Part shown: piece after piece, positions 35,403-44,845 of the stretch
Layout of the letters: every line of letters begins with the position of its first letter
How positions within the stretch are numbered: position 1 is the first letter of the stretch
DNA from: Saccharibacillus endophyticus
Lineage (GTDB): Bacteria > Bacillota > Bacilli > Paenibacillales > Paenibacillaceae
Assembly (NCBI RefSeq): GCF_013185185.1
Contig: NZ_JAAZWE010000004.1
Location: 280,232-344,231, forward strand
DNA length: 64,000 bases
Direction: 5' to 3'
The notes under the pieces: model-generated
Told to the model about the DNA's origin: nothing
What the model saw: only the letters and a program-made list of their open reading frames with translations
Databases searched by the model: none
Translations under genes and position numbers: made by a program

Positions 35403-35428
35403 GCCGATTCATTTTATACACATAGATA

Positions 35429-35476
35429 GGCCGGTTCCTTGTCAGATTTGAACAGGGATACTGGCCTTTTTGCTTC
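35429..35476 (+). terminator. Terminator of tdk
   Basis: GGCCGGTTCCTTG pairs imperfectly with CAGGGATACTGGCC and is followed by TTTTTGC. Confidence 0.75.
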
Positions 35477-35606
35477 ATCTACTTCTGCCTAAATTCGATA
35501 CCCCCCACCCGTACCCAACTCTCACTTTTGATAAAAAAAGCGCTTCCTTCCCGTCAAGTCCATGTGATACCATGATGCATATTCTGGCCCTGAGGGGGAA
35601 GTTGGA

Positions 35607-37424
35607 TTGAAAATCGCACCGCTCGTCCGCAAATTTTTCGGCAGACTCCGCTTTAAAAGCAAAGTCATGGCCGTGTTTATGCCGCTGCTGATTCTCTCGC
35701 TGCTCACGCTTGGACTGCTGTCCAGCCATCTGTTCAGCACCTCGCTGATCGAACGCACGACGCGCAATGTGGCGGACGAGTCGAAGCTGATCCTTTCCCG
35801 TACGGACTATCTGTTTCGCAGTGCCGAGACCGCCTCGAACATCATGGTCACGGACATCAATCGCTTATACGAAACGCAATCCCCCGGCACGACGCCGCTC
35901 GAGAAAAATCGCTTCGCCAATCTGATGCAGAGCCGTCTCAGTATCGACCTGTCGATCTTCCGCGAAGTGGATGCCGCCGTGTTCGTTACCCGAGACGGAA
36001 CGATGCACGCCTCCTACATGACGGCCAACGACGAAAGCGGCTTTGCCGACAGCGGCATGCTCGAACGCGTACGCGAAGCCGGCAGTTACGGCACCGATCA
36101 ATGGTTTCCGATGGAGCGCCGCAGCTACCTGACCCCCGACCCTGCTTCTCCTGTCCTCACGCTCGGCAAAAGGGTCATCGACATCAACTCGGGCGAGACG
36201 CTGGGCACGCTGTTTTTGCTCATGAAAGAAGAACGATTCTCCGCCTTCCTCCAATCCAGTGACCCCGCTGCTCCCAAAGCTTATTATTTCGTCGACAGCG
36301 AGATGCGCATTACGGCCGCTGCCGACAAATCAAATTTGTTGGAGGAGGTACCTCCGTCGCTTCGCAGCGCTATCCAGCAGAATGGGCAGCAACGGGCAAA
36401 CAGCGGATCAGATGTCTTTTCCTATTGGGAAAAAGGCAATCTGGTTACGGTCAGCCGCTACGCTCCGATGGAGTGGGAACTGGTTAACGTCGTCTCGCTG
36501 AAGTTGTTGACGGCAGACGTGCAGGAGAACGGCCGCTTGACGATACTGGTGGGCGCGATGTGCTTGATCTTTTCGTGGCTAGGGGCGAATTTCCTTTCCC
36601 GCATGGTCGTCGGTCCGCTCGAACGTCTGACTCGGGCTATGCGGCAGGTGGTGCGAGGCGAACTGAATCCGGTAACCGAGATTAAAAGCGAAGACGAACT
36701 CGGCACGATCTCCCAAGCGTTCAACTTCATGGTGCGCCGCGTGCGCGAACTGCTTGAGGAAGTGACCTTAGAGCAGAAGCGCAAACGGGAATATGAGCTG
36801 GCGCTCGTCAGCGCACAGATCAAGCCGCATTTTCTCTACAACACCTTAGATACGATCTATGTGCTGAACGAGCTCGATCGCAACGACGACGCGCGGGACA
36901 CAACGAAGGCGCTGGCCGACTTTTACCGAACCGTATTGAGTCAGGGACGAGAGCTGATTATTCTAGAAAAAGAAGCCGCGCTCACTGACGATTATCTGGC
37001 GATCATGCAGATCCGTTATCCCGACGTTTTCCGCTATGAACTGGATATTCCCTCTGAGCTGTCCGGTACGCCTATTCCGAAACTGTCCCTGCAACCGCTG
37101 GTGGAAAACGCGATCTACCACGGCTTGAAGCCGACCGGACGCATGGGCTTTATCTCGATTCGCGCGGAAGCGAACGGCGATCGGGTGCGCATTCGGGTCA
37201 GCGACAACGGCATGGGGATGGACGAAGCCCGCGTACGTTCGATCCTAACCGCACAGTCGCAGGAAGAAGCCGTTTCGGTCGGTACGTACAGCGTGCGGCA
37301 GCGGTTAAAGTTATATTTCGGCGATGACTATGGCTTGAAGATCGACAGCACACCCGGCGAAGGAACAGTTGTGGAACTTTCGCTGCCCATTTTGCATACC
37401 CAAGGAGATGAGCCTCATGTATAA
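35607..37424 (+). CDS. Sensor histidine kinase, YesM/LytS type
   Basis: Membrane sensor for the sugar importer downstream. Order: membrane segment ~12-38, extracellular cache-like sensing domain ~40-295, second membrane segment ~300-325, HAMP (RMVVGPLERLTRAMRQV), the YesM-type phospho-His region SAQIKPHFLYNTLDTI (His near residue 408), and the ATPase domain with N box LQPLVENAIYHG and DNGMGMDEA. Length is 605 aa. The TTG start has GAGGGGGA 8 bases upstream. It overlaps the response regulator by eight bases. Confidence 0.9.
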   Translation: MKIAPLVRKFFGRLRFKSKVMAVFMPLLILSLLTLGLLSSHLFSTSLIERTTRNVADESKLILSRTDYLFRSAETASNIMVTDINRLYETQSPGTTPLEKNRFANLMQSRLSIDLSIFREVDAAVFVTRDGTMHASYMTANDESGFADSGMLERVREAGSYGTDQWFPMERRSYLTPDPASPVLTLGKRVIDINSGETLGTLFLLMKEERFSAFLQSSDPAAPKAYYFVDSEMRITAAADKSNLLEEVPPSLRSAIQQNGQQRANSGSDVFSYWEKGNLVTVSRYAPMEWELVNVVSLKLLTADVQENGRLTILVGAMCLIFSWLGANFLSRMVVGPLERLTRAMRQVVRGELNPVTEIKSEDELGTISQAFNFMVRRVRELLEEVTLEQKRKREYELALVSAQIKPHFLYNTLDTIYVLNELDRNDDARDTTKALADFYRTVLSQGRELIILEKEAALTDDYLAIMQIRYPDVFRYELDIPSELSGTPIPKLSLQPLVENAIYHGLKPTGRMGFISIRAEANGDRVRIRVSDNGMGMDEARVRSILTAQSQEEAVSVGTYSVRQRLKLYFGDDYGLKIDSTPGEGTVVELSLPILHTQGDEPHV

Positions 37425-38508
37425 AGTGATGATCGTGGACGACGAGCCCCTTTTCCGGGATTACTTGAGGCTCAAAATGGATTGGGCCGCGCTCGGCTTC
37501 GAGATATGCTGCGAAGCACGGAACGGAAACGAAGCGCTGCTCGAAGCTGAGAAGCATCGGCCGCATGTGGCGTTGGTGGACATTAACATGCCGATCATGG
37601 ACGGAATCGAGCTGGCTTCGAGATTGAAGACGCGTTTTGACCGGATTGCGATCGTGTTTATCTCCGGCCACAACGAATTCGACTATTTGCAAAAAGCGAT
37701 CCGCACCGGCGTGCAAGATTATCTGCTCAAGCCGTTCAACGAGGAAGAAATGATCGCGACGTTGACACGCATCATTCCCCGCCTACCGGAACTGCCGCGC
37801 CGCGAAGACGAAGCGCAGGCGGACCACATGGAGGAAAACGAACACGATCTCGGCCATATCCGCGATACGATCGTGATGGCGCTGCGGATGCGCGATAGCG
37901 AGACGCTGGAGGAAGTCCGCAAGGCAATCAAGCTGCTTCGCTGCCGGTCCTAGGGCGACGAATACGCGGATGCGATGACAATGGGCTTCGTGTCGCTCGC
38001 GCTCTCGTATGCGGGCGAACGCGGCTTTTCGTATTCACGCGTCTGGGAAAGCGAGGGCGATCAATCGCCGCATGAACGGATGAAGGCGCTGAACTCCTGG
38101 GACGAGGCCGAGCAGTGGCTGCTGTCGCTGTACCGTCGCGTGATTCAATTGACCTCCGACACCCGTCCGACTAAGTCTTCCTTGCTCTTCGCTTCGGCGG
38201 TTGCGTACATCGAGAAGCATTATACGGACAGCGAACTATCTGCCGAACAGGTCGCAGGCGGCGTATATGTCGACCCCAGTTATTTGCGGCGCGTATTCCG
38301 CAAAGAATCCGGATACTCGGTCATGGAACATATCACGCATATCCGAATGAAAAAAGCGCGGGCGCTACTACTGGAAGGCAATCGAAAGCTCGCTGATATC
38401 GCAGAGAGCATCGGCTATGCCGATCCAGGATATTTCAGCAAAAGTTTTAAAAAACGCTTCGGCGTGACGCCAAGCGAATACGAACGAATCGCGAGGGGAT
38501 ATTTGTGA
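37417..38508 (+). pseudogene. YesN-type AraC-family response regulator interrupted by an in-frame amber stop
   Basis: Reading from the ATG at 37417 (AAGGAG upstream), codons 1-178 give a receiver domain: VMIVDDEP, phospho-Asp in ALVDINMPIMDG, LKPFNEEEM. Codon 179 is TAG (37951-37953). The same frame then continues without a break to 38508 through a linker and the two AraC helix-turn-helix motifs (LSAEQVAGGVYVDPSYLRRVF and LADIAESIGYADPGYFSKSF, then FGVTPSEY). So the gene is intact except for one stop. The downstream ATGs (37975, 37981) have no ribosome site. It is either a recent nonsense mutation, a sequence error, or a split regulator. Confidence 0.85.
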
Positions 38509-38533
38509 GGGGGGATTTGTAGGGAAGCGCGGG

Positions 38534-38647
38534 GCGGCTGCGGGGGAAATTCGTTCAGGACGCTGTCTCACCCGGAAGCATAGATGAAGATTCGGGGAGT
38601 AGCTTTCCGGGTTCAAAGGCGTCCTGAACTGAATTTCCCCCTCCGCC
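38534..38647 (+). repeat. Large hairpin element, copy 4
   Basis: GGGGGAAATTC and GAATTTCCCCC outer arms, inner stem CCCGGAAGC/GCTTTCCGGG, and left strand ACGCTGTCTCA facing CAAAGGCGT. Sequence and orientation are closest to copy 1. Confidence 0.85.
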
Positions 38648-38776
38648 TCTCGCTTCGCTTCAAAGATTTGAAGTGTAGGAAGGTCAAAGTCAAAAGATTA
38701 GAAATAAGAAACATAAAGCGGCTCTTGATTTGGAGCCACTTAACGTGTGAGAAAATCCAACGTGACTGGAAGAGAG

Positions 38777-38904
38777 AAGACAGAGAGAGAAATTCAGTGT
38801 AGGAGCGATAGCGTTCGCCTTTGAAATCGAGAAAATTCCGCTAAAAATTTAATCCTTTTCTCGATTTCAACACGCGACCGGAACGAATTTCTCTCGGAGT
38901 CTTC
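38777..38904 (-). repeat. Large hairpin element, copy 5
   Basis: Outer arms GAAGAC..GAGAGAAATTC and GAATTTCTCTC..GTCTTC. The inner stem TTGAAATCGAGAAAA pairs with TTTTCTCGATTTCAA. The strand CGTTCGCCTTTG faces CACGCGACCG. It is 130 bp after copy 4. Confidence 0.83.
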
Positions 38905-38941
38905 TCGCTTCCCGCGCAAACGTGACTTTCTCGACATCTAG

Positions 38942-38967
38942 GCGGCTCTTAATTTAGAGCCGCTTTT
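38942..38967 (+). terminator. Terminator before the sugar ABC operon
   Basis: GCGGCTCT (38942-38949) pairs with AGAGCCGC (38956-38963) and is followed by TTTTT. It insulates the importer operon from the two-component genes. Confidence 0.85.
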
Positions 38968-38977
38968 TGCAGGTTGT

Positions 38978-39039
38978 CCCGTTTTGTCCGGGTATGGCCC
39001 GTTTTGTGCCTTAATAGCTGAGTGGGGGCGGACTATAAT
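38978..39039 (+). promoter_or_regulatory. Promoter with two direct repeats upstream of the sugar-binding protein gene
   Basis: CCCGTTTTGT occurs at 38978-38987 and again at 38998-39007, two helical turns apart. A perfect TATAAT follows at 39034-39039 without a good -35 box. This is the layout expected for an AraC/YesN-activated promoter. Confidence 0.7.
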
Positions 39040-39093
39040 GAGGGCGTAACCGGATGAAAGACAGCTTTTCAAACAGACAAAGGGGGCACACCC

Positions 39094-40401
39094 ATGAAAT
39101 TGTTCAACAATCGTCTAGGCGCAGTTGTGATAGCGCTTTCCACGGCACTGCTAGTATCGGCTTGCGGATCGCAGGCGGCGAACGATACGACGCAGGCGGC
39201 TGCGGAAGGCGGCAAAGTTCAGATTAAGGTCTACGCGCAGCATTTCGACGAAGATACCAAAGGACCGTTCGATTACGCGGTAGAAGAACTCAAGAAGGAA
39301 ATGCCGGATGTAGAGATCGTGCTCGATTCGGCGGTGCAAGACGGGTATCAGAAGCTGAAGACCTACGCGGCGACAGGCAATATGCCGGATATTTACTTCA
39401 CGGATTGGACGACGCTTCAGACATTCGCCAAATCCAAAAACGTAGAACTGCTGGACGACTATTCGGCAACGACTGACTATAAAAACAATTTGAATACGGG
39501 CGTGGAATCGCGTCTGATCGCGCCGGACGGTCATGTGTATGCCTTCCCGGACACGGGCATCGAATTCCAACTTCTGTATTACAACAAAACGATCTTCGAC
39601 GAAGTCGGTATTGACACTCCGATCAAGACGTACGACGAACTGATCGCAGCTTCGACCAAGCTTAAAGAAGCCGGTTATCTGCCACTATCCATTTTTGCCA
39701 AAGAAAAATGGATCACCAACGCCTTCTATAACGGCCTCGTGACTCGCGAAGATTCGCAAGGACTTGGCGCACTCGACGAACCAGGCGTAACGGCTTTGCC
39801 GGAAGCCTTTGTCACCGCTGCCGAGCAAATGAAGAATCTGCAAACCGCAGGACTGTTCGATGCCAATGCGACCAACACCAACTATGACCAAGCATCCTCG
39901 CTGTTCTACCAAGGCAAAGCCGCGATGTTCGTCAACGGTCAATGGGAAATCTACAGCTCCACCGAGAAACTGGGCGACCAAGTCGACTGGATGTACTGGC
40001 CGGCCAAGGACGAAGCGACGTTCGAGCAAGCGAAAAGTTCCATCAACGGAGCGGGCGCGCCTGGCGGCTATGCCGTCTCGCCGGGCAGCAAAAACAAGGA
40101 AACGGCTGTTGAAGTCGCGGCCTTTATTGCGAAAAAGTCTGCCGAATACCGATACACCAAGCTGGGCAGCCCGATCGTGACGCCGAAGGTCGACAAAGAA
40201 ATCGCAGGCGATGTTCCGGCCATGATGCAAAGAGTCGCGGACGAGCTTCTGCCGAACGCGACCCAATATGCGAAAGCACTCAGCAGCACCGAAATTCAAA
40301 ATGCCATGAACGATAACACGCAGAACATGCTGGTCGACGGCTTTACGCAAGAAGACTTTATCGGCAACTTGAACCGCACGCTCGAAAAGCAAAATCAATA
40401 A
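39094..40401 (+). CDS. Extracellular sugar-binding lipoprotein (CUT1 family)
   Basis: Captures a carbohydrate for the permeases that follow. The signal peptide ends in the lipobox LLVSACGSQ. The mature part has family-1 features: IKVYAQHFDEDTKGPFDYAVEEL, LLYYNKTIFDEVGI, GKAAMFVNGQWEIYS and PGGYAVSPGSKNKETAVEVAAFI. Length is 435 aa. The ATG has AAAGGGGG upstream. It is controlled from the promoter with direct repeats and presumably by the adjacent YesM/YesN pair. The sugar is not identifiable from sequence. Confidence 0.9.
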   Translation: MKLFNNRLGAVVIALSTALLVSACGSQAANDTTQAAAEGGKVQIKVYAQHFDEDTKGPFDYAVEELKKEMPDVEIVLDSAVQDGYQKLKTYAATGNMPDIYFTDWTTLQTFAKSKNVELLDDYSATTDYKNNLNTGVESRLIAPDGHVYAFPDTGIEFQLLYYNKTIFDEVGIDTPIKTYDELIAASTKLKEAGYLPLSIFAKEKWITNAFYNGLVTREDSQGLGALDEPGVTALPEAFVTAAEQMKNLQTAGLFDANATNTNYDQASSLFYQGKAAMFVNGQWEIYSSTEKLGDQVDWMYWPAKDEATFEQAKSSINGAGAPGGYAVSPGSKNKETAVEVAAFIAKKSAEYRYTKLGSPIVTPKVDKEIAGDVPAMMQRVADELLPNATQYAKALSSTEIQNAMNDNTQNMLVDGFTQEDFIGNLNRTLEKQNQ

Positions 40402-40493
40402 TCCGATCCACCCAATAATTCCGCCCGAACCCCGACGTTCTTTCCTCGTACGGGGTTCGATTTTGACGGGAGAGCAAGGAGTCGAACCTTCTC

Positions 40494-41372
40494 ATGAACA
40501 AATACTTGGGCAACAAAGCTGCACTGGCGCTTTTCCTGCTTCCCGCGCTTATCCTGTACAGCGTTATCTTGATCTATCCCGTGCTTCAAGGCGTCTTCCG
40601 CAGCTTCTACGAGTGGGACGGCCTCAGCACGGCGACCTTTATCGGCTTGGACAATTACAAGGAACTGTTCGGCGATCCGCTGTTGCTGACTTCTTTGAAA
40701 AACGGTGCGTTGTTCGCGCTGGTGCTCGTCGTGTTCCAGATCGGTCTGGGCACGGTGCTGGCTTTGGTCTGCGCCAACCCGCGCACGCGCGGCAGAAGGC
40801 TGCTCAAGACCGCTTATTTTATCCCGGTCGTTCTGTCCGTTACCGTAGTCTGCCAACTGTGGATAGCGATCTATGACCCGACCAACGGACTGATTAATCG
40901 CCTATTCGAGATGCTCGGATTGTCCTATCGCCAAAATTGGCTCAGCTCGCCGACCGAATCGATCATCGCGATCGCTTTCGTCAACGCTTGGCAGTTCATG
41001 GGTTACCAGTTCGCGCTGCTCTATGCAGGCGTTAAAGCCGTCCCCGAAGATTATTTCGAAGCAGCGACCATCGACGGCTGCGGCAAATGGCGCGCCCACT
41101 GGCATGTCACGCTTCCGCTGATGCGCGAGACGTACAAGTTCTGCTTTACGATCGCTATCACGTCCGGGATCGGCGCTTTCGTCCAAATGCTGATCATGAC
41201 CAACGGCGGACCCGGCACGACCAACTACACGATGACCTTCATGATCTACCGCTATGCTTTTATGGAAAGCAACTATGGTTACGCCTGCGCGGTATCGGTG
41301 CTGCTCGTGCTGATTTCCCTGGCCGCAACGATGATTATCAACCGGGTATTCGACCGCGAACAGACGGCTTGA
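40494..41372 (+). CDS. Sugar ABC transporter permease, MalF/UgpA type
   Basis: First membrane subunit of the importer. It starts LALFLLPALILYSVILIYPVLQG, as usual for the group, and has six membrane segments and the EAA loop EAATIDGCGKWRAHWHVTLP (residues ~185-205). Length is 292 aa. AAGGAG precedes the ATG. The 92-bp gap after the binding-protein gene contains an imperfect GTTCGGGG/CCCCGACGTTC-type hairpin that may lower permease expression. Confidence 0.9.
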   Translation: MNKYLGNKAALALFLLPALILYSVILIYPVLQGVFRSFYEWDGLSTATFIGLDNYKELFGDPLLLTSLKNGALFALVLVVFQIGLGTVLALVCANPRTRGRRLLKTAYFIPVVLSVTVVCQLWIAIYDPTNGLINRLFEMLGLSYRQNWLSSPTESIIAIAFVNAWQFMGYQFALLYAGVKAVPEDYFEAATIDGCGKWRAHWHVTLPLMRETYKFCFTIAITSGIGAFVQMLIMTNGGPGTTNYTMTFMIYRYAFMESNYGYACAVSVLLVLISLAATMIINRVFDREQTA

Positions 41373-41415
41373 TCCTTTTCATGACCCGTCTGCGCATCAC
41401 CGAAAGGAGAATCCC

Positions 41416-42258
41416 ATGACCTTGAAAAAACTCCAGCCGCTCGGACGCTTTATCCTGCAAATCCCGCTGTGGCTGTATTTGATCGTCTCGATCTACCCGC
41501 TGATCTGGATGATATCCTACTCGCTGAAAAACAATGACGAAATCTTCGTGACCAACCCGTTCGGACTGCCGACGCACTTCCGGTTCGAAAACTATGTGAA
41601 TGCCTGGACGCAGTTCAATATTCCGAGGTATTTCCTGAACAGCTTCGTCGTCTCCCTGATCTCGACGGTGTTCATTCTGATTCTGGCCCTTATGTTCGCT
41701 TTTGCCGTGGCAAGAATGCGCTGGCGGTTCCGCTCCGCGGCCCGAACCTATATGATTGTGGGCATGTTCATGCCGCTTCAGGTTATCATGATCCCGCTGG
41801 CGATACTGGTGCGCGACTTCCATCTGACCAACACGTATGGTGCGCTCATCATTCCGTATATCGCGCTCGGACTGCCTTTTTCCACGATGGTGTTCTACGG
41901 GTTCCTGATGGGTATTCCCCGGGAAATCGAGGAAGCGGCCTGCATGGACGGGGCGAGCATTTATCGGCTGTTCCTGCGCATCATCCTGCCGCTCGCGCTA
42001 CCCGCGATCGCGACCGTGACCATCTTCCAATTCCTCAACAACTGGAACGAATTCACGCTGGCCTATATCCTGATCTCCGACGAAAACATGAAGACGTTGC
42101 CGCTCGGCCTGCTCTTTTTCCAAGGCTCATACAGCACGGATTGGGGCGCGATGGGCGCGGTGATGACGATCGCTTCGCTTCCGATGGTACTGGTTTACTT
42201 GCTGCTCAGCGAACAGGTGGAGCGTGCGATGACCGTGGGTTCGGCTGTGAAAGGTTAA
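41416..42258 (+). CDS. Carbohydrate ABC transporter permease, MalG/AraQ type
   Basis: Second membrane subunit. Six membrane segments, with the EAA loop EEAACMDGASIYRLFLRIILP (residues ~173-193). Length is 280 aa. GAAAGGAG precedes the ATG. It is the last gene of the operon; again no ATPase gene is present, so a genome-shared MsmX-type ATPase is expected. Confidence 0.9.
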   Translation: MTLKKLQPLGRFILQIPLWLYLIVSIYPLIWMISYSLKNNDEIFVTNPFGLPTHFRFENYVNAWTQFNIPRYFLNSFVVSLISTVFILILALMFAFAVARMRWRFRSAARTYMIVGMFMPLQVIMIPLAILVRDFHLTNTYGALIIPYIALGLPFSTMVFYGFLMGIPREIEEAACMDGASIYRLFLRIILPLALPAIATVTIFQFLNNWNEFTLAYILISDENMKTLPLGLLFFQGSYSTDWGAMGAVMTIASLPMVLVYLLLSEQVERAMTVGSAVKG

Positions 42259-42285
42259 TTGGATCGATACGTATGACCCCTATGA

Positions 42286-42336
42286 AAAAAGCCCGAACCC
42301 AGCGGATCAATCGATCCCCGAGGTTTGGGCTTTTCC
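42286..42336. terminator. Terminator between convergent genes
   Basis: AGCCCGAACC (42290-42299) pairs with GGTTTGGGCT (42322-42331), with TTTT on the plus strand and AAAAAA on the left side. The stop codon of the minus-strand glycosyltransferase lies inside the loop. Confidence 0.85.
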
Positions 42337-43611
42337 ATGTACAACGCTTGTTAAGTCGCGTTCGTCATCGGCTGTGCGTCGATCGCGATGATTCTGCCGA
42401 AGCTCCCGATATAGCGAACCGACCATCCAAAGTAGCAGCGCCACGTTCACGTAAACGACGACCAACCCCGTATAGATCCCGATCGTTCCCGCCTGCACCA
42501 TCCACAGATTAGCGGTCACGCTCAGACTGAGCAGAATCGCCGGGATTCTCCATTTGCGATCGTACAGACACACAAAGATGGACAGCACCAGTGCCGGAAC
42601 GCTATAGCGTTCATGAATCTCGGTCGGCAGCATGAAAAAGGCAAAGTTGACGAGTGCGGCGCTTTTGAGCAATGACGAAGCATTCAGGCGACTTTTCCAT
42701 AAGTAGACCGCCGCAAACGCAACGAACAGTGCAAGCAACAGAAACCCGGCCGACCGCAGCGTGAGCACGCCGAAAACCCGTGTCGTATCCGGCGTTGTGG
42801 GTGATGTGCCGATAAAGTAATACCAAATGTTCATCGCGTTCATCGTCACCTGCGGATACATGCCGACGGCGCTGAGATAAGCTCCTTTTACCATCGCCTG
42901 AAGACCGCCTGCCTGCGCGAAAAACACGGCCGTTACGCCCATGATGCTTGTAAACCCTGCTGCGAACAACGCTAGTGAACGAATGCCTTGCCGATTGGCC
43001 AAGCGTCGCAGGAAATAAATGCCCAGCACGGCAAGCAGCGTCACGGCCTGAAACTTGCTGAGCAGCGCCAGCGCGAACAATACGCCCGCAAGCAGAGGCA
43101 GACTCGGCAGCATGAGAAGCATCGCGGCCATCAGCATGCTGTGCAGCATATCGACTTGCCCCCAAGACGCGCTGCCGAAGATCAAAGCCGGATTCAGGGC
43201 CAGCAGCGCCAACACGAACAATCGGCTGCGCGTGCGTCCCGCCGAACGGGTCAAGGGCAGAGCGGCGGCGAGCAAAATCAGATCCAGCACGATCAGCACG
43301 CCTTTAAAAGAAAGCTCGCCCGCCGCCGGCACAATGCCGAACCATCCGACCGCTGCGCGATAAAGATCCATCAGCAGCAGGAAGATCGGCGGATAGTTGA
43401 TGCTGCTTCCTTCGATATATACGCTCGCCAAGCCGCGCTGCCGCACCTGCTCCATCCAATCGACAAAAAGCTGCTGGTCGCTCATGAAGCCTCCGTGCGG
43501 AAAAGCGACCGCGAAGCGGATTCCCGCGGCAGCGACGCCTAGCAGAACCATCCAGATCATGAATGTCCGGTCGGATAAAATCTCTCGTCGCGGCTCCTCC
43601 TGTTTTCGCAT
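42307..43611 (-). CDS. GT-C-type membrane glycosyltransferase (mannosyltransferase-like)
   Basis: A polytopic membrane protein of 434 aa with about ten hydrophobic segments. The first external loop FPHGGFMSDQQLFVDWMEQVRQRGL carries the acidic residues expected for the catalytic base of GT-C lipid-linked-sugar transferases. NYPPIFLLLMDLYR and LNPALIFGSASWGQVDMLHSM are typical of GT87/PMT-like members. It probably transfers a sugar from a polyprenyl phosphate donor at the outer face. The ATG at 43611 is chosen for its GGGAGG; a frame to 43752 lacks one. Confidence 0.75.
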   Translation of the reverse strand: MRKQEEPRREILSDRTFMIWMVLLGVAAAGIRFAVAFPHGGFMSDQQLFVDWMEQVRQRGLASVYIEGSSINYPPIFLLLMDLYRAAVGWFGIVPAAGELSFKGVLIVLDLILLAAALPLTRSAGRTRSRLFVLALLALNPALIFGSASWGQVDMLHSMLMAAMLLMLPSLPLLAGVLFALALLSKFQAVTLLAVLGIYFLRRLANRQGIRSLALFAAGFTSIMGVTAVFFAQAGGLQAMVKGAYLSAVGMYPQVTMNAMNIWYYFIGTSPTTPDTTRVFGVLTLRSAGFLLLALFVAFAAVYLWKSRLNASSLLKSAALVNFAFFMLPTEIHERYSVPALVLSIFVCLYDRKWRIPAILLSLSVTANLWMVQAGTIGIYTGLVVVYVNVALLLWMVGSLYRELRQNHRDRRTADDERDLTSVVHGKAQTSGID

Positions 43612-43856
43612 CGTTCGCTTCCTCCCTGCTTCTGTCGAACCTCGTTTTATCGCGGCATTCGAATCGACGGCGATGCCGCGAATCCCAACAGCGTCCGAAT
43701 TCGTTTGATTTGCGCTCATCATAGCATGCCGCCATCGGCCGCTCAACTTCACGTTTTTTGCCGCCTAACTGCAAGAATTGACCGCTATGCTGCTGTGTCA
43801 GCGCTCCCCGTTACGGGTAAAACAGGGCAACTCAACCATGTGGAGGTGCAACGCCC

Positions 43857-44699
43857 ATGCAAGACTATCCGAACTCCGGTGTGCCGGACGCAAGCCGTCC
43901 CGAAGATCGTCTGCCTGAAGACGTCACTTATCTGCGTACCAAAATCGTCAATGTCGTGATGATCGGCAGGCCGGGAGGCGAATGGGTACTCGTCGATACC
44001 GGAATGCCCGGTTCCGCGTCCAAGATCGTGAAGGCGGCTCGCGAACGCTTCGGACGGGAAAAGCCCGAGGCGATCCTGCTCACCCACGGCCATTTCGACC
44101 ATACCGGTTCGCTTGATGATCTGCTTGATCTATTCCCGGACGTTCCTTTATACGCCCATGAACAAGAACTTCCGTTTTTGACGGGCAAAGCGGATTATCC
44201 GCCCGGCGATCCGACCGTCGGCGGCGGACTGATGGCAGCATCGGCTCCGTTTTATCCGAACAAAGGCATCGATCTCGGAGAACGCGTTCAGCCGATGCCT
44301 GCGGATGGAAGCGTTCCCTTCCTGCCCGAATGGCGCTGGCTGCATACTCCGGGCCATTCGGAAGGACACATCTCGCTGTTTCGCAGCTCGGACGGTACGC
44401 TGGTGGCCGGAGATGCTTTTATCACGGTGAAGCAGGAGTCGGCGCTGGCCGTACTCACTCAGCGCCGCGAGATCCACGGACCGCCTACGTATTTCACGCC
44501 GAACTGGGAAGCGGCGCGTACCTCGGTCGCCCGACTGGCTGCCTTACGGCCTGCTTCAGCGATTACCGGCCACGGCGAACCGATGGCAGGAGCCGAGCTT
44601 TCGCAAGGACTCGAGCAGCTAAGCAGCAATTTCGATACAGTAGCGGTTCCCGCGGCAGGCCGCTACGTGGATTCGGCGCATATCGATCCGGAAACTTGA
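43857..44699 (+). CDS. MBL-fold metallo-hydrolase
   Basis: Metallo-beta-lactamase-fold hydrolase of 280 aa. Zinc motifs: LVDTGMPGS, LLTHGHFDHTGS (HxHxDH, residues ~76-84), HTPGHSEGHISLF, and LVAGDAF (bridging Asp), with a final ITGHGEPM His. The substrate is unknown; thioester and lactone hydrolases are common in this group. GTGGAGG precedes the ATG. Divergent from the glycosyltransferase. Confidence 0.88.
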   Translation: MQDYPNSGVPDASRPEDRLPEDVTYLRTKIVNVVMIGRPGGEWVLVDTGMPGSASKIVKAARERFGREKPEAILLTHGHFDHTGSLDDLLDLFPDVPLYAHEQELPFLTGKADYPPGDPTVGGGLMAASAPFYPNKGIDLGERVQPMPADGSVPFLPEWRWLHTPGHSEGHISLFRSSDGTLVAGDAFITVKQESALAVLTQRREIHGPPTYFTPNWEAARTSVARLAALRPASAITGHGEPMAGAELSQGLEQLSSNFDTVAVPAAGRYVDSAHIDPET

Positions 44700-44796
44700 A
44701 TATCGAAAAAAACTGCCGTTGTGATCGATCGGACGCGCTGCAGGATTTTTATCGCATCTTCAGCTTTCGTTCATCTTTCATTCATTCGCTAGACAT

Positions 44797-44845
44797 AGAC
44801 TGGGAATCAAGGATCAGAAATTCCTTGATTCCCAGTCTTTTTTCT
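44797..44845 (+). terminator. Strong terminator after the MBL hydrolase
   Basis: A perfect 17-bp stem, AGACTGGGAATCAAGGA (44797-44813) with TCCTTGATTCCCAGTCT (44822-44838), is followed by TTTTTTCTT. The remaining AT-rich 200 bp up to the chemoreceptor gene should hold its promoter. Confidence 0.93.

Noticed and set aside
37975..38508. A separate AraC-family gene downstream of the response regulator
   Set aside because: It is in the same frame as the receiver gene, has no ribosome site, and together they make one standard YesN-type protein apart from the amber codon.
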